Shown here: positions 1-5,567 of the stretch, piece after piece | Position numbering within the stretch: position 1 is the stretch's first letter | Layout of the letters: every line of letters begins with the position of its first letter | From: Thiotrichales bacterium | GTDB taxonomy: Bacteria > Pseudomonadota > Gammaproteobacteria > UWMA-0217 | Assembly (NCBI GenBank): GCA_024763135.1 | Contig: JANTGD010000238.1 | Span: 1 to 5,905, forward strand | Direction of reading: 5' to 3' | Length of the DNA stretch: 5,905 nt | Notes under the pieces: generated by a model | Told to the model about the DNA's origin: nothing | Seen by the model: only the letters and a program-made list of their open reading frames with translations | Databases searched by the model: none | Translations under genes and position numbers: made by a program

Positions 1-96
1 CTTGCCAAGGACGCGGCCATTGCCTGCGCACTGCGCCTTGATGCGCAGCATCACAAAAGCGCTGAGTCCGTCATTTTAAACTGGACGAGGTACTAG
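1..96 (+). CDS. Possible 3' end of an unidentified plus-strand gene (partial)
   Basis: Frame 1 is open from the window edge for 31 codons and stops at TAG 94-96. The residues end in ...SVILNWTRY, and the first half has mostly G or C at third codon positions, as expected for a coding tail. The stop would share a CTAG with the stop of the minus-strand DHOD-like gene, which gives a tight convergent arrangement. The stretch is too short to recognise a family. Plus frame 2 is also open over most of it (to TAA 77-79), and a minus-strand ATG at 49-51 opens 17 codons to the edge, so chance cannot be excluded. Confidence 0.3.
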   Translation, partial: LAKDAAIACALRLDAQHHKSAESVILNWTRY

Positions 97-1109
97 CCCT
101 TCCCGCTTTTAACCTGACGCGCATAGTTTTGCAGCAGATGGACGTAATTGGCGCGTTCGTACACCTTAGGATCGGGCACATCTTTCTGACTCAGCAGCCC
201 TTTGATCTCCTCCAAACTGGCATAATCATGTGCCTCCAGCCATTGTTGGATGCCCTTGAGCACCTCCGTCACAGCGTCCGGACCACGTCGCAGCAATGCG
301 GAACACAAATGCGTCACATCAGCCCCAGCCAACACTGCTTTTAAAGCATCTTCTGAGGTATGCACGCCTCCGGTAACCGCCAGAGATACATTGACCCTAC
401 CGTAGAGCATTGCGATCCAATGGCTGCGTAGCAGCAGTTCCTTGGAGCTCGACAACGCCAGAGTGGGTACCACCGATAGATTACGTAAATCAATATCTGG
501 CTGAAAAAACCGATTGAACAAGGCCACTCCATTCGCCCCAGCCTGTTCCAAGCGTCGCACGAAATGCGGTAAGGCGCTGAATTGAGAGAACAATTTAACC
601 GTGAGCGGCATGCTGATCTGGTGACGCATTTCGGTCACAATGTCGATATACAATTGCTCAATAACGTCACTGGATTGATCGGGAGAGGCCGCGACATAGT
701 AAATATTCAATTCTAGTGCGTCGGCGCCAGACTCCTGCAGCATACTGCCGTACTCCACCCAGCCCCCCGGCGTCACGCCGTTGAGGCTCGCGATGATCGG
801 AATGTCCAATGCCTGCTTGAGCGCGAATACCTGCCCGAGATAGTCATCGGCCAGGGTACTAAAATCATGCACATCTCCGGGGTAGCCAACCATTTCCGCA
901 TAGCCGGTTTCGTGGTGGTGCAAATAGTCACTGATCGATGCTTCTGAGCGCTCGACATCTTCCTCAAACAACGAATACATCACCAGCGCTGATGCCCCGG
1001 CATCCTCCAGACGTTTGGCAGTATCCAGGCTGCGCGACAACGGTGAGGCAGAAGGCACAACGGGATTGGCAAGTTTTAAACCAAGGTATTCTGTACTGAG
1101 ATCGACCAT
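93..1109 (-). CDS. Dihydroorotate dehydrogenase-like flavoprotein (DHOD_like family)
   Basis: This 338-residue protein is a predicted FMN-binding TIM-barrel of the dihydroorotate dehydrogenase superfamily, DHOD_like branch, whose reaction is not established. Its N-terminus (DLSTEYLGLKLANPVVPSAS) is typical of that branch. Other visible motifs are SLNGVTPGGW (108-117), ELNIYYV (133-139), VKLF (171-174, the likely flavin-contacting Lys), and TGGVHTSEDALKAVLAGAD (246-264), the phosphate-binding end of the barrel. Where true DHODs have N-x-S-(S/C)-P-N with the catalytic Ser or Cys, this protein has NIYYVA, so it probably does not make orotate; the real pyrD lies 2.3 kb away. In other genomes members often sit near pyruvate:ferredoxin oxidoreductase genes (family knowledge), but none is visible here. 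The start at 1109 is preferred over an in-frame ATG at 1163 because GAGGA lies 8 bases before it and the family homology begins there. An FNR/ANR-type site upstream suggests low-oxygen induction. Confidence 0.9.
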   Translation of the reverse strand: MVDLSTEYLGLKLANPVVPSASPLSRSLDTAKRLEDAGASALVMYSLFEEDVERSEASISDYLHHHETGYAEMVGYPGDVHDFSTLADDYLGQVFALKQALDIPIIASLNGVTPGGWVEYGSMLQESGADALELNIYYVAASPDQSSDVIEQLYIDIVTEMRHQISMPLTVKLFSQFSALPHFVRRLEQAGANGVALFNRFFQPDIDLRNLSVVPTLALSSSKELLLRSHWIAMLYGRVNVSLAVTGGVHTSEDALKAVLAGADVTHLCSALLRRGPDAVTEVLKGIQQWLEAHDYASLEEIKGLLSQKDVPDPKVYERANYVHLLQNYARQVKSGKG

Positions 1110-1117
1110 ATCGCTGT

Positions 1118-1122
1118 TCCTC
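1118..1122 (-). promoter_or_regulatory. Ribosome binding site deciding the start of the DHOD-like gene
   Basis: On the minus strand GAGGA lies 8 bases before the ATG at 1107-1109. It supports that start over the in-frame ATG 54 bases further upstream, which would add 18 residues not expected in the family. Confidence 0.7.
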
Positions 1123-1223
1123 ACAGTCTGTCCTCCCCGCACTCGCGGCGGTTGGCATCGCAACCTTGCACCGCGTTACGGACACCTAAATCCGGTAGAA
1201 GGCGCTTTTTGTCACAGAAAGAG

Positions 1224-1236
1224 ATTTTTCAGCATA
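1224..1236 (-). promoter_or_regulatory. Putative -10 element and start of an FNR-dependent promoter
   Basis: On the minus strand TATGCT (1236-1231) matches the TATAAT consensus at 4 of 6 positions. A start site 6-7 bases downstream, at 1224-1225, puts the centre of the FNR-type box (between 1265 and 1266) at about -40.5 to -41.5. This is the standard class II FNR activation geometry. No good -35 is present, as expected for an activator-dependent promoter. The leader to the DHOD-like ATG would be about 115 bases. Confidence 0.5.
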
Positions 1237-1250
1237 GAGAGGTCAATCTG

Positions 1251-1280
1251 TCTGCTTCTTGACCCAAATCAAGAAGCAGA
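1251..1280. repeat. Perfect 12-bp inverted repeat around the FNR-type box
   Basis: The arms TCTGCTTCTTGA (1251-1262) and TCAAGAAGCAGA (1269-1280) are exact inverted copies separated by CCCAAA. The inner part of the palindrome contains the FNR-type half-sites, but the symmetry extends 8 bases further on each side than FNR needs. It could also fold as a hairpin in RNA. There is no T-run after either arm, so it is not a typical terminator. Confidence 0.85.
1259..1272 (-). promoter_or_regulatory. FNR/ANR (CRP-FNR family) binding site
   Basis: The minus strand reads TTGATTTGGGTCAA. This matches the FNR/ANR consensus TTGAT-N4-ATCAA at 9 of 10 defined positions, with a single mismatch (G for A) in the right half-site. 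It lies downstream of the terminator that closes the preceding gene and 150 bases before the DHOD-like start codon. With a -10 at the right distance, it most likely activates that gene when oxygen is low. A Dnr/FixK-type relative of FNR could use the same sequence. Confidence 0.65.
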
Positions 1281-1310
1281 AAAGCAGTCGGCCCCAGGCC
1301 CAGTCCCTCC

Positions 1311-1352
1311 CCCAAAAAAAAAAGCAGGTCGACTGACCTGCTTTTTTTTGGG
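1311..1352. terminator. Strong bidirectional intrinsic terminator
   Basis: The perfect 8-bp arms AGCAGGTC (1323-1330) and GACCTGCT (1335-1342) enclose the loop GACT. They are flanked by a run of ten A (1314-1323) and a run of eight T (1342-1349), closed by CCC and GGG. On the minus strand the hairpin is followed by a ten-base U run, and it begins 14 bases after the stop of the surface-protein gene, so it ends that transcript. The symmetry would also stop transcription from the other side. Confidence 0.92.
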
Positions 1353-1365
1353 TAATGGTTAGGGA

Positions 1366-3102
1366 TTACCGTTTAAAGCGGCGACGCAGCCCCAAAGCGG
1401 ACAACGCAAGTAGCGCAAAACCAGTGGAGCCGCCACCACCACCGCCACCACTGCTAGGGGCAGGGTTGCTCGGTTGCGTGGGTTGCGTAGGTTGAGTAGG
1501 TTGCGTCGGCTGTGAGGAGCCACTGTCGCTTACGGTCACCGTCACCTTGGCAACGCTCTGGTCACCATCCGCATCGGTCAGCGTGTAACCAAATACTGAA
1601 TCGCCGATAAATCCTGCAGCTGGGGTAAAGGTGATCTTGTTATCGGCCACAGTTGCGGTACCTTCCGCCGTCTTCGGAGCTTGGCCGTTTCCAATGCTGA
1701 CCGTATTCGTGCCATCACCCTCGGTATCATTGCTCAGCACAGTAATATCTACCGGCTGCCCAGTGGTCGTGGTCGCCGAATCGTCTTTAGCAACAGGCTC
1801 TGTATTGGTGGTCGAACCGCCGCATTCATATAGACCAATGCCCGTTACGACAAACTGATTCCAGCTACCGTCCGTTAGATTGGTGTTGCGAATTTCCAGG
1901 GTAGTCGATGTGCCTGCGGGCGTGACTTGCCCATGAATCAGGTGCCAATCGTCCCCCACCGTTTCCATGGCGAGCTGCTTTTCGGCGCCTGTCACCGGAT
2001 TACCATCAGCGACGAACTGCACCGTGGGCAAGAAGGTAGTCTGCCCGATCCACATCGGATTGCTCACATAACCCACAAAATTGTACGTCTTGCCCGGGGT
2101 CACATTATCAATCGTTTGTATCCAGGCCGCGCCATCGCCTGGCAAAGCCCCTGCCGATGCGAGCATATTGTTTGCCGAAGCTATATTGTTGCTGGTATCA
2201 CCCGGAAACGGATATTGCAGGTAGATACTGCCATTACCTCGCAGCATAATTCCTTGATGGATGACGATCCCGCCATCTCTGAAGACACCAGCGGGCGGCT
2301 CCCCCGTAAAGGGGGCATCACTTGTAAATGAACCGGCAATCAAAGAGCCGGCGGGTACATCTGGATCTCCCGTAGTGAAGCCATGCAATGTAGTGAAGCT
2401 TCCATTTTTTACCAGGTTCTTGGTGCCCATGGGATCATTATTTGGACAGGTGAGCGTTTCGGTCACCACCTCATTGGGAATAAACAAGGACGGGATGGGT
2501 TGGGATTGTTTGTCCGCGACCCCATCGGGCGTGCCGGGTGTAAGAACTTCATCGAGCCCGGCAGTAAACTCGCCCACAGGCCCTTTCTTGCCATTTGCAA
2601 ACGTCACGGTTAAGTCATAGGCAAACCATGCAAACTGGCCATCGGCGAGGGTGCCGGTGCCAATCGTCAACGGTCCGGAACTCCCACCAGCCCCTGCCGT
2701 ACCCGCCCGATACTCCGAAGTGGGATTACTATTTGCATCAGTCTCATTGCCGGTTGTTATTACGCGCACATTTGAGACCGAATACGTAATATCAGGGTCG
2801 GTAAATGCGCTATCCAGATCCGCAATCACCGCATACTGATATTCCTCCGGGTTTGCGGGCCTGGGGTCAGGAATTGCATCCGGGTCTTTCACCTGTATAC
2901 GAATATCGAAGGTGTACTGGGTATCGGATACCTTGGTGACATTTTCGACGAGATGGTTGGTGATCGATAAATCCGCCGCCTGAACTGCGGCGACAGACGA
3001 GAACAGGCCTGCGGCCAGCATGCCTGCGGCCAGGGGATGCCGACGCAAAGGCGTTACGACTGGGTGTTGTGGTGTCGAGATAGACGTTGGATCTGGAATC
3101 AT
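1366..3102 (-). CDS. Exported multidomain surface protein with GlyGly-CTERM-like tail, function unknown
   Basis: The 578-residue product has not been tied to a known function. In order, it shows a signal peptide (charged LRR at 19-21, hydrophobic 23-40, likely cleavage after AVQA at 42); a beta-rich region (43-215) opening ADLSITNHLVENVTKV; a region (about 228-426) opening NLVKNGSF, as in CBM4/9-type or DUF642-like jelly rolls; an Ig/cadherin-like domain (435-525) with EPVAKDDSATTTTGQPVDI and the ending FGYTLTDADGDQSVAKVTVTV; a QPT-repeat stalk (531-546); Gly7 (552-558); and the hydrophobic tail FALLALSALGLRRRFKR. The tail resembles GlyGly-CTERM sorting signals, which are processed by rhombosortase and often belong to type II-secreted surface proteins (family knowledge). 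No catalytic motif was seen, so binding or adhesion is an inference. The start at 3102 is chosen because AGG lies 7 bases before it and it yields a compact signal peptide. In-frame ATGs at 3168 and 3189 would add a long polar extension with two extra Cys. Confidence 0.88.
   Translation of the reverse strand: MIPDPTSISTPQHPVVTPLRRHPLAAGMLAAGLFSSVAAVQAADLSITNHLVENVTKVSDTQYTFDIRIQVKDPDAIPDPRPANPEEYQYAVIADLDSAFTDPDITYSVSNVRVITTGNETDANSNPTSEYRAGTAGAGGSSGPLTIGTGTLADGQFAWFAYDLTVTFANGKKGPVGEFTAGLDEVLTPGTPDGVADKQSQPIPSLFIPNEVVTETLTCPNNDPMGTKNLVKNGSFTTLHGFTTGDPDVPAGSLIAGSFTSDAPFTGEPPAGVFRDGGIVIHQGIMLRGNGSIYLQYPFPGDTSNNIASANNMLASAGALPGDGAAWIQTIDNVTPGKTYNFVGYVSNPMWIGQTTFLPTVQFVADGNPVTGAEKQLAMETVGDDWHLIHGQVTPAGTSTTLEIRNTNLTDGSWNQFVVTGIGLYECGGSTTNTEPVAKDDSATTTTGQPVDITVLSNDTEGDGTNTVSIGNGQAPKTAEGTATVADNKITFTPAAGFIGDSVFGYTLTDADGDQSVAKVTVTVSDSGSSQPTQPTQPTQPTQPSNPAPSSGGGGGGGSTGFALLALSALGLRRRFKR
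1369..1449 (-). other. GlyGly-CTERM-like sorting signal (coding segment)
   Basis: Residues 552-578 of the surface protein consist of seven glycines, a hydrophobic stretch (GFALLALSALGL) and a basic end (RRRFKR). This is the tripartite layout of C-terminal protein-sorting signals. The Gly run points to the GlyGly-CTERM class rather than PEP-CTERM, which would need a PEP motif. The partner protease is not encoded in this window. Confidence 0.75.
1472..1507 (-). repeat. Four 9-bp tandem repeats encoding QPT
   Basis: The plus-strand unit GGTTGCGTN occurs four times, at 1472, 1481, 1490 and 1499; the third copy has an A for C. In the protein it gives a Pro/Thr/Gln stalk (SQPTQPTQPTQPTQPS) between the Ig-like domain and the anchor. 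It is probably an extended wall-spanning or surface spacer, and its copy number may vary between strains. Confidence 0.85.
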
Positions 3103-3397
3103 TAAGCTACCTGTTTTACATAGTGGAATGGAACTCTGACAGCCGATGGTGGTCGAAGATATCAGCATGGATTCCAATCGATGGACCACAACCGTAGGTC
3201 AGTGTTTAACGACATCAAAGTGCGAGAATTTTGGCCGCTGATTTTAGCGCAAAAGCCGCGTAAAAAATGTGATCGACCGCGCTCCCCCCAAGGCCAGCAA
3301 CAACCACGCACACCGGTTTTTCGACCACCCATCCTGCTTTTGCGCAGCATTGTCGTTGAGGCACTCACCAGCGAGTGGTTAAAGATGTCGTCACCAC
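3103..3397 (-). other. Intergenic region between pyrD and the surface-protein gene
   Basis: This stretch of 295 bases has no convincing gene. The short frames across it look like chance. A 5-bp stem (CACTC 3362-3366, GAGTG 3373-3377) after the pyrD stop lacks a T-run, so it is not a clear terminator. On the minus strand TAAAAT (3246-3241), preceded by a T-rich stretch (3260-3268), is a weak promoter candidate for the surface-protein gene and would give a leader of about 130 bases. AGG at 3110-3112 serves as its ribosome binding site. Confidence 0.4.
3107..3113 (-). promoter_or_regulatory. Ribosome binding site deciding the start of the surface-protein gene
   Basis: On the minus strand CAGGTAG ends 4 bases before the ATG at 3100-3102, with the AGG core 7 bases away. 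Of the three in-frame ATG codons, this one combines a usable Shine-Dalgarno sequence with a typical signal peptide. The ATG at 3168 has only a weak GGAA upstream. Confidence 0.5.
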
Positions 3398-4402
3398 TCA
3401 GGGATCCAATAGTTCCCTGACAATTCCCGGTCCCCGATAGATAAAACCAGTATAGACCTGCACCAGCTCGGCGCCCGCCGCGCGTTTGGCTAGGAAATCC
3501 TCGCGGGTGAATACCCCACCGGCCGCGATCAGCGCGACCTCGGGCCTGAGCGCCGAACGGAACGCCCGAGTCACCGCAGTCGCCTGCGAGAACAGCGGTC
3601 GGCCACTCAGACCACCCGCCTCATCACTTTGGCGGATACCTGCCACGCCGTCACGTGCCAGCGTTGTGTTGGTCGCGATCACTGCGTCAATTTCCAGACG
3701 ATTGAAGACTTCGGCCATCATCTCGATGTTTTCCTGCGCCAGATCAGGCGCCACCTTGACCGCCAGCGGCACAGTACGCGCGTGGGTCTCCTGTAGCGCC
3801 TGCTGAGCGGTTTTCAAGGGTCCGAGCAACCCCTCAAGCGCTTGTACCTGCTGTAAATCTCTCAAACCGGGGGTGTTCGGGGAAGAAATATTCACGGTCA
3901 CATAATCGGCGACGGGGAAGACCTTGCGCAAGCCGATCAAGTAGTCATCAAGCGCCCGCTCTACCGGTGTGGAAAAATTCTTGCCGACGTTGATTCCCAG
4001 TACGCCGGCATAGCGTCTTTGTTGCACTCGCTCTACGAGATAGTCTACCCCCTTGTTATTAAACCCCATGCGATTGATAAGGGCTTGCGCCTCGGGCAGG
4101 CGAAACAGTCTGGGTCGTGAGTTGCCAGCTTGTGGCCGGGGGGTCACCGTACCGATCTCGATAAAGCCGAAGCCCAGACCCCCTAAGGCATTGACGTGAT
4201 CACCATTTTTATCCAGCCCTGCAGCCAACCCCAAGCGATTTGGAAAGCGTAGCCCCATGACCTCGATCGGGCCCTCGCCTGTGACAATGGGCTCCATTCT
4301 AAACGGTGACCAATCGAGTGCACCGAGCGCCACAGTATGTGCTACCTCCGGCGGCAGGAGAAACAACAGCTTGCGCAACAGCGGGTAAAAAGGTGGATTC
4401 AT
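3398..4402 (-). CDS. pyrD: Dihydroorotate dehydrogenase (quinone), class 2
   Basis: It oxidises dihydroorotate to orotate, the fourth step of de novo UMP synthesis, and passes electrons through FMN to membrane quinones. The 334 residues match E. coli PyrD along nearly the whole length. Residues 1-25 are the amphipathic quinone/membrane-binding extension that marks class 2 (FYPLLRKLLFLLPPEVAH). Visible motifs are LAAGLDKNG (59-67, substrate Lys65), EIGTVTPRPQAGN (82-94), LINRMGFNN (108-116), VNISSPNTPGLR (170-181, catalytic base Ser174, equal to E. coli Ser175), ATNTTL (243-248), GGLSGRPL (263-270), AAGGV (293-297) and QVYTGFIYRGP (315-325). The start matches the family N-terminus but has no good Shine-Dalgarno sequence. 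The gene lies 103 bases after sspB on the same strand, so it may be co-transcribed or use a weak promoter in that gap. The complete set of motifs makes the call firm. Confidence 0.98.
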   Translation of the reverse strand: MNPPFYPLLRKLLFLLPPEVAHTVALGALDWSPFRMEPIVTGEGPIEVMGLRFPNRLGLAAGLDKNGDHVNALGGLGFGFIEIGTVTPRPQAGNSRPRLFRLPEAQALINRMGFNNKGVDYLVERVQQRRYAGVLGINVGKNFSTPVERALDDYLIGLRKVFPVADYVTVNISSPNTPGLRDLQQVQALEGLLGPLKTAQQALQETHARTVPLAVKVAPDLAQENIEMMAEVFNRLEIDAVIATNTTLARDGVAGIRQSDEAGGLSGRPLFSQATAVTRAFRSALRPEVALIAAGGVFTREDFLAKRAAGAELVQVYTGFIYRGPGIVRELLDP

Positions 4403-4452
4403 TGATTCAGGTTTTGAAGACGCAGCGGTGTTGTCTTGGTTGCGCGGATAGC

Positions 4453-4469
4453 TCAGCCAATTCAGCCAA
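4453..4469. repeat. Tandem TCAGCCAA repeat in the sspB-pyrD gap
   Basis: TCAGCCAA occurs at 4453-4460 and again at 4462-4469, a 9-base period. On the minus strand the pair reads TTGGCTGA twice, about 70 bases before the pyrD ATG. It could be an operator or a duplication relic; no known regulator site was recognised. A poor promoter-like pair (TTGCAG, 17 bases, TGTAGT) overlaps the region upstream. Confidence 0.4.
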
Positions 4470-4505
4470 CTACACGTTTGGGACAGTCAGCCTGCAATGA
4501 CAGTG

Positions 4506-4925
4506 CTATTTCACCACCCGCAAATGGCTGGATTTCGTGGATTTGTCCGCGCCCCCTTCATCACTGGCCGGCGGCTCTGGCGACGGCTGGTCGTCCGGAG
4601 AGAACACCATACCCTTACCATTTTCCCGCGTGTAAATTGCCACTGCACATGAAACTGGAACGTAAACTTCCATCGGTTTTCCACCGAAGCGCCCAGAAAA
4701 AGTGATGGCCTCATTGCCCAGAACCAGTCCACGGACGGCGGCAGGGCTGATATTCAGGACAATCTTACCTTCATCCACATATTGAGTGGGCACAACGACA
4801 TCTTCGTCGTCCGCGAAGACCAGAAGATGTGGCGTCATGCCGTTATCCACAATCCACTCATAAATCGCGCGAATCAGGTAGGGTCGGCTGGAGGTCATCG
4901 AAACTTCGGTTTTTTCATCGGCCAT
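4506..4925 (-). CDS. sspB: ClpXP protease specificity-enhancing factor SspB
   Basis: SspB is a cytoplasmic adaptor that binds ssrA-tagged, stalled-translation products and other substrates and delivers them to ClpXP. The 139 residues contain the substrate-binding domain (about 10-110), with the signature SSRPYLIRAIYEWIVDN (12-28), QYVDEGKIVLNISPAAV (48-64), FSGRFGGKPMEVYVPV (76-91) and AIYTRENGKGMVF (96-108). An acidic, Pro-rich linker (109-133) follows, and the final LRVVK is the conserved ClpX-docking motif, identical to the E. coli end. The linker is shorter than in E. coli SspB (165 residues in total). The start at 4925 lies 15 bases after the sspA stop and suggests translational coupling, with only a weak GAGTG upstream. 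An internal ATG at 4898 (MTSSRPYL...) resembles the start of many relatives and is a real alternative. Confidence 0.96.
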   Translation of the reverse strand: MADEKTEVSMTSSRPYLIRAIYEWIVDNGMTPHLLVFADDEDVVVPTQYVDEGKIVLNISPAAVRGLVLGNEAITFSGRFGGKPMEVYVPVSCAVAIYTRENGKGMVFSPDDQPSPEPPASDEGGADKSTKSSHLRVVK

Positions 4926-4940
4926 GAATCACTCGCTCGC

Positions 4941-5567
4941 TCAAGGGCGCATTTCTTTTTCGGTCTGGGTAAGGCTCGCGACAAAACTCTCGCGTTTAAA
5001 CAAACGATCCATGTAATCGAGAACGGGTTGTGCCGTTTTAGGCAACTCGATACCCCAGAATTTAAGTCGCCACAAAATCGGGATAATCGTACAGTCGACC
5101 ATACTGAACTCGTCGCTGAGAAAATACGGTTTGGCGGCAAAGACTTCGGCGGAGGCGGTAAGCATTTCCTTGAGCGACCTGCGCGCCCGCGCCTGTTTTT
5201 TCTCGCCCCCGGTCTGCAAATCATCGATCAACCCGTACCAATCGCGCTCAACGCGATAGAGCGCCAAACGACTGCGTGCCCGGGAGACCGGATCGACCGG
5301 CATCAATGGCGGGTGAGGAAAGCGCTCATCGAGATATTCCATAATGATACGCGGCTCATACAGCACCAAATCCCGCTCGACCAGCGTCGGTACTGTATTG
5401 TAAGGGTTAAGATCAAGGAGATCTTCGGGTTTATTCTGAGGATCGATATCAATAATATCGACTGCGACATCCTTTTCCGCCAACACGATTCTGGTGCGGT
5501 GGCATTGCGCGCAATCCTGCGCAGAGAAAAGCGTCATCACGGAGCGACGATTCGCGGCTAATCCCAT
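4941..5567 (-). CDS. sspA: Stringent starvation protein A (RNA polymerase-associated, GST fold)
   Basis: SspA binds RNA polymerase and alters promoter use in stationary phase, starvation and acid stress. The 208 residues align end to end with E. coli SspA. The N-terminal thioredoxin-like domain (about 9-87) has NRRSVMTLFS, RIVLAEKDV, DLLDLNPYNTVPTLVERDL and RIIMEYLDERFPHPPLMPV; the functional P84-H85-P86 surface motif is kept at the same numbering. The C-terminal helical GST domain (about 90-205) has KPYFLSDEFSMVDC and ends in ASLTQTEKEMRP. It differs from E. coli in a CAQC (CxxC) at 19-22, where glutaredoxins have their redox site. A ribosome binding site AGAGG lies 10 bases before the ATG. 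sspB follows 15 bases downstream, the usual sspAB operon. Confidence 0.97.
   Translation of the reverse strand: MGLAANRRSVMTLFSAQDCAQCHRTRIVLAEKDVAVDIIDIDPQNKPEDLLDLNPYNTVPTLVERDLVLYEPRIIMEYLDERFPHPPLMPVDPVSRARSRLALYRVERDWYGLIDDLQTGGEKKQARARRSLKEMLTASAEVFAAKPYFLSDEFSMVDCTIIPILWRLKFWGIELPKTAQPVLDYMDRLFKRESFVASLTQTEKEMRP

Noticed and set aside
1015..1362. Plus-strand open frame of 115 codons
   Set aside because: It overlaps the start of the DHOD-like gene, the FNR-type promoter and the terminator; it has no ribosome binding site and its translation looks random.
1927..2620. Plus-strand open frames inside the surface-protein gene
   Set aside because: They are antisense to a protein with clear signal peptide, domains and sorting tail, and show no recognisable features of their own.
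3035..3045. Tat signal from the RR pair at residues 20-21 of the surface protein
   Set aside because: The context LRRHPLAAG lacks the S/T-R-R-x-F-L-K pattern; an ordinary Sec signal peptide explains it.
3362..3377. CACTC/GAGTG stem as a terminator for pyrD
   Set aside because: The stem has only 5 base pairs, and no run of T follows on the minus strand, so it does not qualify as an intrinsic terminator.
4443..4520. tRNA-like start GCGGATAGCTCAGC on the plus strand
   Set aside because: It resembles the 5' end and D-arm of a tRNA, but no matching GAGC closes the D-stem, and no anticodon arm, T-arm (GGTTCGA) or acceptor partner follows.
4782..5561. Long plus-strand open frame of 259 codons
   Set aside because: It runs antisense to sspA and the start of sspB, both of which match known proteins end to end. 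Its translation suggests no family, so it is a shadow frame.
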